Origin: Batillaria attramentaria | Lineage: Eukaryota > Mollusca > Gastropoda > Batillariidae | Direction of reading: 5' to 3' | DNA: 64,000 bases | Assembly (NCBI GenBank): GCA_018292915.2 | Contig: JACVVK020000394.1 | Location: forward strand, 388,501-452,500 | In this document: one piece after another, positions 45,635 to 57,511 of the stretch | Numbering within the stretch: the stretch's first letter is position 1 | Layout of the letters: every line of letters starts with the position of its first letter | Position numbers and translations under genes: made by a program | The notes under the pieces: model-generated | Seen by the model: the letters and a program-made list of their open reading frames with translations, nothing else | The model's database searches: none | Told to the model about the DNA's origin: nothing

Positions 45635-46910
45635 GACTTGCGCGAGCCGCGTTTGTGCATGTGCTCCATTGAGACCTATGTGGTGTTCTCTCACTCTACT
45701 ATGCTATTGAGTGAGAGTCAGTGGGAAAAACAAAGCTCACTACATCAATGAAACTCCCGCTTTCCCCGTCTACAAATAGAGAACTTCCGAAAAGTGACGA
45801 CACACCCCCACGTCAATCAAACATGACGTCGGCAAACTGACGCTGATACAGTTTTGCGTCAGTGCGCGTGTGCCTTTTCTGCGATGTTTGTGAGGCGTGT
45901 GGCTTGTGTAAAGGAAATGTGCTTCGAGTACAAATTTTCGAGTCAACTGACGACAACGGCTGCAGTGAATTTTTCTAATTTTTTTGTATATTTTTTATGG
46001 CACCCCAGGCTCATTATCTATGTATAGTAGGAGCGATTTTGAGATCTAAAGTGTGTTCACCAGCACTTTCATCAGGTACGGTTTACGCCAAAAGTATAAA
46101 AGCGACAACCTCCAAAATTCACTCAGTTGAGAGTCCGTATTCATGCTATCTATGTCCAAAAATGGAGTGGTTTAGGTAAATATTACGCCTTTAAACGCCA
46201 GAAAGCCACTTTTTTTTGAAAAGGGCGATAACTCGCAAATCATGTGTGCAATCGTACCTGGATCGGGCCTTCTATTCAACAATCTTGATTCATTTAGAAA
46301 CCCCAAATTTGAAATCGATCGGTTTAGTATTTTCGGAGAAATAGGCATCTGAACTGGGTTCACATGCAATGTCAACTCAGGCTCGGTTTACATGAAAACT
46401 ATAAGAGCGACCATTTTCTAGTAGTGAGTCAATTCAGAGTCCGTATTCAAGCTATCTACTGCCAAACAATTGAGTGATTTAAATAAATATTACGCCTGTA
46501 CACGAAAGACAACCAACTTGTCTCAAAAGGGCGATAACTCCCAAATCACTTAAGCAATCATCACACGCTTGAATCGTCTAATGTAACATTTTGATAAATT
46601 TGGATACCCCAAATTTGAAGCCATTCGGTTAAGTATCTTCGAAGAAACGGGCCCGGACACAATTCACACACGCACGCACACACATCCGCACAGACGGCAC
46701 TCACTGAGGAGGAGAAGTGCGTTCGGAACACCATACGCGTCAGCATCGATGACGCAAGTTTTCTTACGTCATTGTCAGAGTTACACTTGCATAATCGTCT
46801 CTGCGGGAGATCGGCAGTGACGTGCGTTTGTACCACAGATGCTTGCCTATGAACGTGGAAATTTTAGCCCGTCCTATTATGTTGTTTCCATTACTATGGA
46901 AACAACATAA
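45075..46910 (+). repeat. Dispersed repeat family 'ataactcgcaaatcatg', longest copy
   Basis: Begins with 'ccagcccaatatgtt' (also at 17250 and, reversed, near 12870). It carries AC and CG-rich microsatellites (45184-45260, 45570-45635), then the modules repeated from about 45905 to 46660, and ends at the palindrome GTTGTTTCCAT / ATGGAAACAAC (about 46880-46905). Block order is the same as in the reversed copy at 12150-12890. Confidence 0.6.
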
Positions 46911-47029
46911 AAATCACGATCTTCAATACAAGAAACAGTCCTCGAGCAACATTTGGTACAGTTTCTGTAATGCATTTTTTTCTTGTCTTTTGAGCATGCA
47001 ATGTCAGAAACAAGAACAGTCAGTGATTT

Positions 47030-47760
47030 GGTTTTAATAGCCCCATGGTCGTTTAGTGCGGCTGCAAGGTATTTTGTGTTTTCACAAGTTTTGCAGAGGC
47101 ACGTTTATCTGTCTTTGGCTGAAGGTGGTACTACCCAAAAAGGTTTCAACCGCCAGAAGGTTGTGAAACTCACACTGGTCACAGTTTGTCCAAAGTCCGC
47201 AAGATACTTTTGATACAAGTTCTGCAGCGAGTCACACAATAATCGCTTTTTTTTTCTTTTTTTTTTTTTAACCTTCCTTCTCGTAATCATGTTCTGTGTA
47301 CCGGCCTGCAACGTGGAAACATCATCTCTAAGGAAAAACTGTCTCACTGACAACTGGATCCGATTTGACAGATTGTTCTTTGGGTGAGGCTTGTGGTACG
47401 GATTGACTCTGAAAGACTTGCAAACTCGGGTTCTAAACACGTATTGTTTCATAATACTGTCAGTTGCATTGACCAGTTCCTTGAGACTTTTCTTCCCTTG
47501 CTTTTGGTTTTGTTTTATTTGCTCAAGCAAGGTGAGAGTTCTTCGAACACTTTTGTTGGACACATACTTCCTTCCAAGCAATTTGGCAGATTTCGAATTC
47601 GGCGGCGTGTCTTTCTTTGCATTCCTAAGAAGCCTTCTTGTGCATCCAGATTTTATTTTCTTGCTCATGTACTTGTTTCTTGAGGGATGCATTTTCCTCA
47701 CGAAGTTTCTGAGTCTTTTTCTTGTGTGCACGTTGTTGTGAGTTGTGACAGGACACTTGA
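47030..47760 (-). pseudogene. Broken minus-strand ORF of an uncharacterised repeat-associated family
   Basis: A minus-strand open frame (47848 to 47105) is strongly basic and ends '...RLKPFWVVPPSAKDR'. Immediately after an in-frame TAA the same frame continues 'TCLCKTCENTKYL', a Cys-rich motif. The continuity across the stop suggests a nonsense mutation. My recollection is that proteins with a 'PFWVV...TCLC' motif are widespread uncharacterised, probably transposon-related ORFs in marine invertebrates; this is not verified. An A-run near 47245-47270 inserts several lysines. Function unknown. Confidence 0.45.
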
Positions 47761-47975
47761 ATACTATATGTGTGTTTGCCACATTACTGTTGTATTCATG
47801 TAAAAAAAAAAAAAAAAAAAAGGGGGAACTGCACTTCGTCTTGCGCAAACGAGCAGCCTGTCCATACTTAATAAAAGAAGATAAGATAAGAATATTTTAT
47901 TTTTCCCTCATGGGGAAATTAAATGTCTGCTCAAAACATAACAATGAGGATACAATACATTAAAATTTTACGCGT

Positions 47976-47979
<4 letters not shown>

Positions 47980-48058
<79 letters not shown>
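47980..48058. repeat. (AC)n microsatellite
   Basis: Uninterrupted AC run of about 39 units. Confidence 0.95.
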
Positions 48059-48060
<2 letters not shown>

Positions 48061-48199
48061 GCAAACGTTTTTCTTTGGTATTGGATTGTTTTTTTGTTTT
48101 GTTCTTTTTAATCACTCTTGGTTTCTACGTGTGTCTGTGTTCACAAGTTTTTCAGTTTCATAAGTGGAATTTTGCTAATAATAAAAATAAATAATAATA

Positions 48200-48700
48200 T
48201 ACAGAATAGTATTTATCTAGCGCTTATTCTCGCAGCAAAGCAACTCATAGGGAGACACACGCACACGCACGCACGTACATGCTCACCCCGGCCTTATGCA
48301 GATCTACAATTACAGCCAAAGGCACTGATACAATGGCAGACCACTTAAGTGTGAAAGGCCTGACGGAAGAGGTGGGTTTTCAGGTTGCTTCATAACATCA
48401 GGCACTCACTGCTATGTGTAACAGGTTTGCCCTGGCAACATTCATAGAAACAGCCACCCGTAGGAAAATAAATTCGGATGAGTCAACCGACTCAGCATGA
48501 CGAACGTGAAAAGGCAGTCTGTCTGTTTCGAAGAAGTGGACCACGGCAGAGCAATGAACGTTGACCTAGTGTGTTAGTCTTAACCTGTGGAATGTGTAGG
48601 CTGCGGGAGTCAGCAGAGGATCTGAGTTGTCTGGAGGGTGTGTACAGCTGCAGCAGAGAGGAAAGATAATAAATTATGAAGGACAGGAGGCAGTGATGCA
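48200..48700. repeat. Dispersed repeat related to 52000-52320
   Basis: Shared elements in order are 'aagaggtgggtttcag'-type sequence, 'gtctggaggg' and 'cagttatagg/cagttgtgcg'. Identity is low, so it is old. No ORF. Confidence 0.4.
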
Positions 48701-48709
48701 GTTATAGGG

Positions 48710-49494
48710 TGGGTGGGTGTTTGGGAGTAGAAGATGCGGGTATAGCACACAGTAGCGACTTCTTTTGCGTGGTGGCTAAGCACAGGAAAACGTCAGGCTA
48801 ATGTAAGAAAAATGGTTGCGTACATTATCTGTACGATGATGTTTACCAGCTGAGCTTAACTGACGTTAGAATGGGATCCCCTATGGCGCACGGCGAACCT
48901 CACCTCGCAGTGTTAGCTTTGGGGATTTTCCACTGAGACACGCACGCACTGTAGCTTGTAAGGGTAAAGTGTATATTTTCATGGAGCGTTGTTCAGCGTC
49001 AATTGTGTCCTATCATTATATAAATATTGGTCCGGTCACCACAGAGATATTAATGTGTTAAATTTTTTCCTATGGGTGGATCCATGACCCTCGATTAATA
49101 ATAATGATAAGTATTGTATAGGCGCTTTATCCAATTTCACGAATCGGCTCACAGCGCCGCGAACTGAACTAAACCCAACACGCACGCTCACGTGAATCAC
49201 ACGCATTCTCTCACAGACTGGACATAAACACATTACAATCACGTGGTGCGAAGGGTCAGCTCAGCTGTTTAAATTTCGGAATTTAGAATTGCATTTATGT
49301 TTCAAATTTGGTGGGCTGAACATTTCCAAAGCAGAGGGGGAGGAAGCCGGAGTATTCAATTCAAATTCAAAAATACTTTATTATCTGTTATAAAAGTACA
49401 TTTTAAAACAGAAAATTGTATTTAGACATGCAATCGCTCCGCTCCTTATACTAAGATCATAATTTAAAATAAATCACACACACACCCCCGGAGA
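48710..49494. other. Intergenic with repeat fragments
   Basis: 49110-49250 matches 35715-35825 ('gcgccg(c/t)gaactaaa', 'cacgtgaatcacacgcattc'). 49360-49440 looks like a reversed retroelement tail ('caattcaaattcaaaaatac'). A SINE tail fragment 'gggtgggtgggtgtttggga' lies at about 48708. No gene seen. Confidence 0.45.
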
Positions 49495-49629
49495 GAACCC
49501 CCGACGATCGGCCTGAATGAACGGTGCCACTTACGAGAAGGAAACATTCTTTGTCCCGGGTGGGACTCGAACCCCTAACCTCTCGCATTGGTGAGAAGTC
49601 TCTTAACCACTAGACCACCGACCGCCCCA
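49495..49629 (-). mobile_element. tRNA-derived SINE head (minus strand)
   Basis: On the minus strand: A box 'tggtctagtggttaag' and B box 'ggggttcgagtccc', with acceptor arms that do not pair. It resembles a tRNA but continues into an unrelated body ('gtaagtggcaccgttc'). Confidence 0.5.
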
Positions 49630-49699
49630 GAAGATTACATGAGAGGGACATCATGACTAGTTACTACTCAGCTGCTGTGATACCCGGGGTGGTCAGCTT

Positions 49700-50000
49700 G
49701 GCACCCAGCCAGAGGACTTCGCCACCTACGTCCAGTACAGTTTACCTCGGAGCGACTCGACAGTACCAAGCGTTCCATGATTCGATTGGCTTATCGACTG
49801 TGTTGATAACGATTTGGCCAATCAGAGACAGCTTAACATCGAACTTTGTACCAAGTCAGAGAACGAAGCCTCCTACGCCAAGCATATAATTTTCCTCGGA
49901 GCTAGTGGACACTACACAGCGTTCTGTGATTCGATTGGCTTATCGACTGTGTTGATAAAGATCTGGCCAATCAGAGTCAGCATAACATCGAGCTGCTACG
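49700..50000 (+). repeat. Two-copy tandem repeat, ~145 bp
   Basis: 'gattcgattggcttatcgac' occurs at about 49780 and 49928, each followed by 'tgtgttgataa(c/a)gat(t/c)tggccaatcaga'. Confidence 0.75.
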
Positions 50001-50091
50001 TGCCAAGGGGACTTAATTTGCCTAAGGTCTGTCTATGTCTGTCTGTGTCTCTGTCTTCACTGTTGTAAGTACTGGAAATATCGAGTTTTTG

Positions 50092-50155
<64 letters not shown>

Positions 50156-50256
50156 CTCTCTCTCTCTCTCTCTCTGTCTGTCTGTCTGCCTGCCTGTCTG
50201 TCTGCCTGCCTGCCTGTCTGTCTGTCTGTCTGTCTGTCTCTCTGTCTCTCTCTCTT
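50092..50256. repeat. (GT)n then (CT)n/(CTGT)n microsatellites
   Basis: GT run 50092-50154, then CT and TCTG/CCTG runs to about 50256. Confidence 0.95.
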
Positions 50257-50547
50257 AACTTAACCTACAAAAAGGCTAGTTCTACGTTCTACAGGCGTCA
50301 TCTAGTCACTGATTGAGATATGTTTGGTTTGTTTCAGAACTACTTCCGGATCTTAGAACTACTGACTAGAAGATTTCGGACTCCGACCTAACCATAACCA
50401 TATCCAGTATCCTAGGCTGCCATGGGCTGGAGCGATATGTTTGGATACGTGGAAAGTGTTGCCATGTCGGCTTTCCATATAAATGATAACATGAATACAC
50501 AATCAACTTGATGAATGAGTTTTGTTGTACTTGAGCTGTGGATTCGG

Positions 50548-50618
50548 GGTGTGTGTGTGTGTGTGTGCGTGTGCGCGTGCGCGTGCGCTCGCGCGCGAGT
50601 GCGTGCGTGCGTGCGTGC

Positions 50619-50696
<78 letters not shown>

Positions 50697-50733
50697 CTCT
50701 CTCTCTCTCTCACCCCTTCGCGCATCTGCCCCG

Positions 50734-50817
<84 letters not shown>
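50548..50817. repeat. (GT)n followed by (AC)n: inverted microsatellite pair
   Basis: GT/GC alternating purine-pyrimidine tract 50548-50692, a 45-bp CT-rich spacer, then an AC tract 50738-50817. The two tracts are complementary in inverted order. Confidence 0.95.
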
Positions 50818-50819
<2 letters not shown>

Positions 50820-51560
50820 GAGTCCACACCAAGCACAACAAAACTTATTCAGCAACCACGACACCAAGCCACACCACAACTAAACCAAACCTAAATTTAC
50901 CACAAAGAAACCACACCACACCACAACTAAATCGAACCCAACCTCACCACAAAGAAACCACACCACACCACAACTAAACCAAACCCAAATTTACCACAAT
51001 GAAGTCACACCACACAACAACTAAAACAAACCCAACCTCACCACAAAGAAACCACACCACACCAGGATTGCACATTTTCCACAGCTTCTATAGGACAAAG
51101 TGTCCTGGAAACAGCAGAGTGATAGGACACAGTGTCCTGGCCACATAGTGGCAATAAAAATTTTAATAGGACAAATGTCCGCTTGAGGTGGGGAAAAATA
51201 GGACATTTGAATTTTTTATAGGTCAATGTCCTGGGACCGACTTAAATGTGCAACCCTGCCACACCACAACTAAACCAAACCCAACCTTACCACAAAGAAA
51301 CCACACCACACCACAACTAAACCAAACCCAAATTTACCACAATGAAGTCACACCACACAACAGCTAAACCAAACCCAACCTCACCACAAAACAAACCACA
51401 CCACACCACAACCAAACTAAACCAAACCCAAATTTACCACAATGAAGTCACACCACACAACAGCTAAACCAAACCCAACCTCACCACAAAACAAACCACA
51501 CCACACCACAACCAAACTAAACCAAACCATCAAACCAAACCAAACCAAACTAAAGCAAAG
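50820..51560. repeat. A/C-rich imperfect tandem array (~95 bp units)
   Basis: Units with 'ccacaccacaccacaactaa', 'accaaacccaaatttaccac' and 'aatgaagtcacaccacac' repeat at least five times. A MITE (51063-51258) interrupts the array. Confidence 0.85.
51063..51258. mobile_element. Small hAT-like MITE inside the A/C-rich array
   Basis: Left end 'caggattgcacattt', right end reversed 'cagggttgcacattt'. The body has three inverted 'aggaca...tgtcct' pairs. The target duplication cannot be defined because the flanks are repetitive. Confidence 0.65.
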
Positions 51561-51763
51561 CAAAGCAAAAGCAGACAAAAACAAACAAACATTTGAACAA
51601 ACACAACCACCAAATCAAATGGATTGGTGGAGACTGTTGCAGCAACATCCTGCCGTTGACTCTTGGCTGTTCCATGTTGAGTTAAGTAGCATTTTTGATG
51701 AGTTTGTTCGTAATTGAACAGATATGAGACGTTTGTTTAATTCGGGAAATAGATTTCTTTTTC

Positions 51764-51767
<4 letters not shown>

Positions 51768-51824
<57 letters not shown>

Positions 51825-51903
51825 AATTTGAATGTATTGTATTGTCACTGTATGTCTGACCAGACATGAAATTTCCCCATGAGGGATTAATAGAGTACTC
51901 TTA

Positions 51904-51974
<71 letters not shown>
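51768..51974. repeat. (GT)n, retroelement-like spacer, (AC)n
   Basis: GT tract 51768-51820 and AC tract 51909-51974. The spacer ('aaatttccccatgaggga') matches 47900-47925 in reverse. Confidence 0.9.
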
Positions 51975-51975
<1 letters not shown>

Positions 51976-53277
51976 GATGATGATGTGGCAACAGTGATTG
52001 GTTGAGAGCTGTGAAGAGGTGGGATTTCAGATTTGTTTTGAAGGATGGTTTTGTGTCCGCATATCTGATTGATGCTGGGAGATCATTCTAACAAGTCGGA
52101 CCCTGGTATGAATAACAACGCTCACCAAAGGTCTTTGTTCTGACATAAGGAAGGGATACGGAATTTCTGAGTGTCAGCAGCAGAACGAAGCTGTCTGGAG
52201 GGGAGTGTAGAACAGAAGCAAAGAACACAGATATGAAAGGCAGGACGAGGTGACACAGTTGTGCGTAAGGGATGAAATCTTATATTAAATTCTAGAGGAC
52301 ACAGGGTGCGGAGAAGCGGTGGTCTGATTTCTTTGCTTTAAAAACTAAGCAAGCGGCAACATTTTAAGCCTTTGAAAGCTGTTTAGGAGGAAATGAGGGC
52401 AGTAAAATAGCAACACAGTAAATAACACAAAACAAGAAGAAAATAAATTCAGCAGAACACGAATAAAATGAAACAAACATCTTGGTAATTTCTGAAGTTG
52501 CTTCGGTGTACGATGCCAAAACCCCTCTGGCAACAGATTCATGTATCGCCCAGCAAATCTTCACGTCTGGCGATGAGAACAGATAACCACATTCACGATC
52601 ATGTCGTAAAATTTGAACGATATGCCACTGGACACGAACTGGCCCCAAGGGCCCTTACTCTTCTGGCCCCAACTTCAAAGTTATCGAGAGAAAACGCCAG
52701 TGGTCACGCTTATCAGGTATACCTCTTCCTGAAATAGACACCCGCTTCATCATTGTGTCCATCTCAATACGCCCTTATAAAGTACAATCACGTGACTGTT
52801 ATCTAACCAATCACAATACTATAATCTAACCAGGACTACAATCGAACCAATCACAATTTATCTGAAGCTGAAATCATGACACCTCGCCATCTGAATTTCG
52901 CAATCGTATATAATTATGTGATACTACGTTGTCACGTGACACAGAAACAGCCACTGGGAGTTCAGTATCCGTTCCACGTGTAGGATATTTATTTCATGAT
53001 ATTGCAGACTGAGAACGTTGTGCGGTGCCAGTGGTAGTGTGTGGGTGTTACATTTTGTCCTCTGCAGACCACAGAAAGCACAACCTGTTCAACTGCTTGG
53101 CTTCGATCTGGTACGTATGCATACCTTCTCTCTCTCTCTCTCCAAATTTCTGCGAAAAAAAAAAATTGGAGAGAGAGGGCATTAGATCGAGATTTATACC
53201 TGAAAAACATAGAAAGCATGCAACTTACTGTACATTGAATATTATGTTTAACGAAAGGTTTTGTGCTCAAAATCTCG
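51976..53277. other. Intergenic; old dispersed repeat then no recognisable feature
   Basis: 51976-52320 is related to 48200-48700. 52320-53277 shows no ORF with domains and no gene. Confidence 0.4.

Positions 53278-53360
<83 letters not shown>
53278..53360. repeat. (TA)n microsatellite
   Basis: About 41 TA units without interruption. Confidence 0.97.
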
Positions 53361-53364
<4 letters not shown>

Positions 53365-53420
53365 AGGAACAAAGGCGTCGCTAAAGCCGAAAACATGCGC
53401 TCAATCAGGTCAATTTGAAA

Positions 53421-53603
53421 ATAGGGGAAGTAAGTAAAGCGCTCCCTAGATCTAGGAGATGTGTGCTTTGTAGGTTCTCTCCCCCCCCCCCCCTCCAATG
53501 TGGCTTGTAGCCAATATAGGGCAAGGCGGACTTGTCCACTGGCATACAAAGCACACATCTCCTAGATCTAGGGAGCGCTCTCAGCTTTACTTACTTCCCC
53601 TAT
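53421..53603. mobile_element. Foldback MITE with ~55-bp arms
   Basis: Left arm from 'ataggggaagtaagtaaagc' to 'agatgtgtgctttgta'. The right arm is its reverse complement ('tacaaagcacacatctcc' to 'gctttacttacttcccctat'), with a 5-bp insertion in one arm and a loop of about 70 bp. No ORF. Confidence 0.85.
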
Positions 53604-53794
53604 ATATATTACAGCTTTAAGCTTCGACAAGAGGTAACACCAGTTTTGTAGTAGCTGTTATTATTGTTACTGATGAACATTGCACTGATATCAGTACCCA
53701 AGAACTTACTCACAGAACAGACGTTTTCTTTGCAGGTGTATATGACAGAACCTATGTAATTAGTTGATCATTATATTCCATAATTGTTTTCTCT

Positions 53795-54945
53795 GTTTAT
53801 AGTTTCATGTGCTGCTCTGTTGGGAACAGCTCCCGAACCCAACTGTTTATAGTTTCATGTGCTGTTCTGTTGGGAACAGCTCCCGAACCCAACTGTTTAT
53901 AGTTTCATGTGCTGTTCTGTTGGGAACAGCTCCCGAACCCAACTGTTTATAGTTTCATGTGCTGTTCTGTTGGGAACAGCTCCCGAACCCAACTGTTTAT
54001 AGTTTCATGTGCTGTTCTGTTGGGAACAGCTCCCGAACCCAACTGTTTATAGTTTCATGTGCTGTTCTGTTGGGAACAGCTCCCGAACCCAACTGTTTGC
54101 AGTTTCATGTGCTGTTCTGTTGGGAACAGCTCCCGAACCCAACTGTTTATAGTTTCATGTGCTGTTCTGTTGGGAACAGCTCCCGAACCCAACTGTTTGC
54201 AGTTTCATGTGCTGTTCTGTTGGGAACAGCTCCCGAACCCAACTGTTTATAGTTTCATGTGCTGTTCTGTTGGGAACAGCTCCCGAACCCAACTGTTTAT
54301 AGTTTCATGTGCTGTTCTGTTGGGAACAGCTCCCGAACCCAACTGTTTATAGTTTCATGTGCTGTTCTGTTGGGAACAGCTCCCGAACCCAACTGTTTAT
54401 AGTTTCATGTGCTGTTCTGTTGGGAACAGCTCCCGAACCCAACTGTTTGCAGTTTCATGTGCTGTTCTGTTGGGAACAGCTCCCGAACCCAACTGTTTAT
54501 AGTTTCATGTGCTGTTCTGTTGGGAACAGCTCCCGAACCCAACTGTTTGCAGTTTCATGTGCTGTTCTGTTGGGAACAGCTCCCGAACCCAACTGTTTAT
54601 AGTTTCATGTGCTGTTCTGTTGGGAACAGCTCCCGAACCCAACTGTTTGCAGTTTCATGTGCTGTTCTGTTGGGAACAGCTCCCGAACCCAACTGTTTAT
54701 AGTTTCATGTGCTGCTCTGCTGGGAACAGCTCCCGAACCCAACTGTTTATAGTTTCATGTGCTGTTCTGCTGGGAACAGCTCCCGAACCCAACTGTTTAT
54801 AGTTTCATGTGCTGTTCTGTTGGGAACAGCTCCCGAACCCAACTGTTTATAGTTTCATGTGCTGTTCTGCTGGGAACAGCTCCCGAACCCAACTGTTTAT
54901 AGTTTCATGTGCTGTTCTGTTGGGAACAGCTCCCGAACCCAACTG
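53795..54945. repeat. 50-bp minisatellite, about 23 copies
   Basis: Unit: 'tgtttatagtttcatgtgct', then 'gttctgttgggaacagctcc', then 'cgaacccaac'. The period is exactly 50 bp with few changes. The core 'gggaacagctccc' is an almost perfect palindrome. Five units carry 'tttgcag' in place of 'tttatag' (units 7, 9, 14, 16, 18), and a few carry C for T in the 'gctgttctgt' stretch. Recurrent 97-codon ORFs arise only from the repeat. Confidence 0.97.
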
Positions 54946-55685
54946 TTTATGGGTCAATGGCATAAATAATAAACAATTTGAGTCTTGAGTCTCTCTCTCT
55001 CTCTCTCTCTTTGGAACCTCAGTTGCATCCCGCTCCAAGCCACAATATTTTTCCGCTTTTGTTTTTTTGCAACTTGGCTGAGCGTTCCTTCTTCATTGGC
55101 TCACTTATTTTAGTTCATTTTTTCTGTCTTATGTGAAGAAAACTATACGAACAATTATTTTTTGAGTGACACAATTCAGCTTAAAAGATAATGGTAAACA
55201 AAAATTTCAAACGGGTTGTACACTGCTAAACTAGAGATGTACTTTCACAAATGATGACATAGTAGGAAAACATTGACTGACTTAGCCGCAATTCATTTTC
55301 GAACACGCATATCTATGATCAACTGTTTTGAACCTTCTCCGTACGTCGTGGGTGATTTTGTACCCACACTTTCATTCAGATGCCCATACCTTAGACAATT
55401 TTCCTGCTCGATCCGCGAAACTTTATGATTTTGTGAATAAGAGTGTTAGTGTAGTGTTCACCAAAACTTGCTAGAAGCAAGTAAATAAACTATACAAACA
55501 GCGTATGAACATTGTTACTCTGGTGAAAACGATGTCAGGCATCTGCTATAACACTGTAAGTTTACAAAACGAGAATAACCTGTAAAGACTTACGAGGGTG
55601 CTCAAACAGACAAATTTATGAACAGAGAAGTTATGGCAGAGAAGTCACACCAGTAAGCGTAAAACGATATTCATTTTCTGTAACA
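54946..55685. other. Intergenic, no gene seen
   Basis: Contains a CT run (about 54991-55010) and 'ccgtacgtcgtgggtg' near 55340, also seen in variant form near 63442 and 63940. No supported exon. Confidence 0.4.
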
Positions 55686-55689
55686 CAAA

Positions 55690-56160
55690 GGAAACTACGG
55701 AAAGAAAGAAACAAAGAAGAAAACGGAATGAAGCCTCTCCCCGAAAAAAGCAAGCAAACAAACAAACAAACAAACAAACACCCCCCCCATCCCCCACCTC
55801 ACCCCCCAAAAGAAAGAAAGAAAGAAAAACCCACAACAACGACAACAACAACAACAAAACAAATACAAACAAGCAAATAAACAAAAAACAAACAGACAAA
55901 CGAACAAAACAACAACAAAAAGCCCCCCAAACAACAACAACAACAACAACCAAAAACAACAACAAAAACCATAAAAACAAACGGCAAAACAAAGCAAACC
56001 ACAACAACAACAACAACAGCAACAACAAAAGACAAACAAAGAAACACAAAGAACAAAGAAAACCAAAAACCAAAAAAACAAAAACAAATCCAAAAATAAG
56101 GACAACAGCAATACGAAAACGAAGAAAGAAAGAAAGAAACAAACAAACAAACATTACCGC
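55690..56160. repeat. A-rich (caa/caaa)n low-complexity tract
   Basis: Runs of caa, caaac and gaaa. The long minus-strand Leu/Val/Phe-rich ORFs are artefacts of this composition. Confidence 0.9.
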
Positions 56161-56306
56161 CACCACGCGACAAACATAAACAACAACTTCAAGCACAATA
56201 TCAGCAGCAACATGACGACCTCGACGTTACATTCAAAAACTTTAGGCCAGTGAAACATATCATTAATGAGTTGCCTTTGTCCTCAGACACTAGCAAGAAA
56301 TTCGCC

Positions 56307-57426
56307 ATGAATCGCCTGTGGTGCCTGTCTGCCATCACTCTGTTGGCCTGTGTCGCCCCTTCCTTGCAGCAGACGCTTCCGTGTAAGTTTTTTCACGTAT
56401 TCCCAACTGTCTCTGTCGCTAACTGTTATTCGTAATTAAATATTTTGTATTTGTACTTCTTGGTTTGTATCATTTGCTCCTGCATGCCCCTATAGGAGCC
56501 ATCTTGTATTCTATCTGTGGTTTTTGGAGTTTAGCTTAACCGATTATGTTAAATCAGAAGAAGGAACATTGGTAGCCGATATTCCGATAACAGGCGACTC
56601 GATCCACACGCCAAGAGCCAAGGCCAAAGGCTTGTCCCGTTACTCTGCCATGTATGGGCAAAACACCGTCAATCCATGACGTCATTGTATGGGAAAAAAG
56701 GTGATTTCAATAGGAGAGATATTGACGTAATGGTCTTTTTCCTCAAATGACGTCAGTGGACTTGCTGCTTTTCTTTCCATATTCCATTCATACAAACTAT
56801 ACGTGCTTTCCTCGTTGTGGTGCAGTTGTGCTAATTATGCCGCGGGACGCAGTTGGTTGGATTTTTTGGGGCTCGACCCTTTTGATTCAGAGGACTGGAG
56901 TCGTCCATTTTATCCTTGCAAACAGTTCTGTGCTCTTTTGGTGTGGCGTGTTTGTTAATCCAGTCGCCACAGTTTTTCTGTAATATTCTTTTCGTAAAAC
57001 TGTGTGATTTTGTGCATATTTAGCGAAACATTATTATGTTTGAAAACTTGTGACCTAATTTTTTTTTTATCAACCATGGATATGATTCTGAAATGCTAAT
57101 GACCTCGGCATAAGTGAAATTTTGCGCCCAAATGTGAAAAAAAAGTACCGAAATGAGTCTAAAGTCTACCTCCCGAGAACCTCATGCGACACTATGATGT
57201 CAAATGTAATCTTGTTCAGTAATTGACGTGTACTCCTAAAGATTTCAGTAGACATTGGGGAAAAAGTGACGCCAGTGACTGACGTCAAAGTGCTATTTTG
57301 GAATAGTTTCGAACAGGCTTGTCAGAATTAAAAAAAAAAAAAAATTGACTTGGGCTGGTTTTACTTACGCCGTGAATAAATGGAAAGACAGATAACATTG
57401 GGGGTTATAAAATGTATTTGGTCGAG

Positions 57427-57511
<85 letters not shown>

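Noticed and set aside
49495..49629. Functional tRNA gene on the minus strand
   Set aside because: A and B boxes are good but acceptor arms do not pair and the sequence runs into a SINE body.
50366..50977. ORFs of alternating Thr-His or Cys-Val
   Set aside because: Translations of (AC)n/(GT)n microsatellites, as at about 750, 19839, 23446, 35027, 40690 and 61495.
53959..54802. Repeated 97-codon ORFs
   Set aside because: Products of the 50-bp minisatellite; they have no flanking gene.
53795..54945. CRISPR-like array
   Set aside because: Units are contiguous with no variable spacers, and the DNA is eukaryotic.
55645..56196. Long minus-strand hydrophobic ORFs (Leu/Val/Phe/Cys-rich)
   Set aside because: They come from a (caa/caaa)n low-complexity tract and have no domain, splice or start support.
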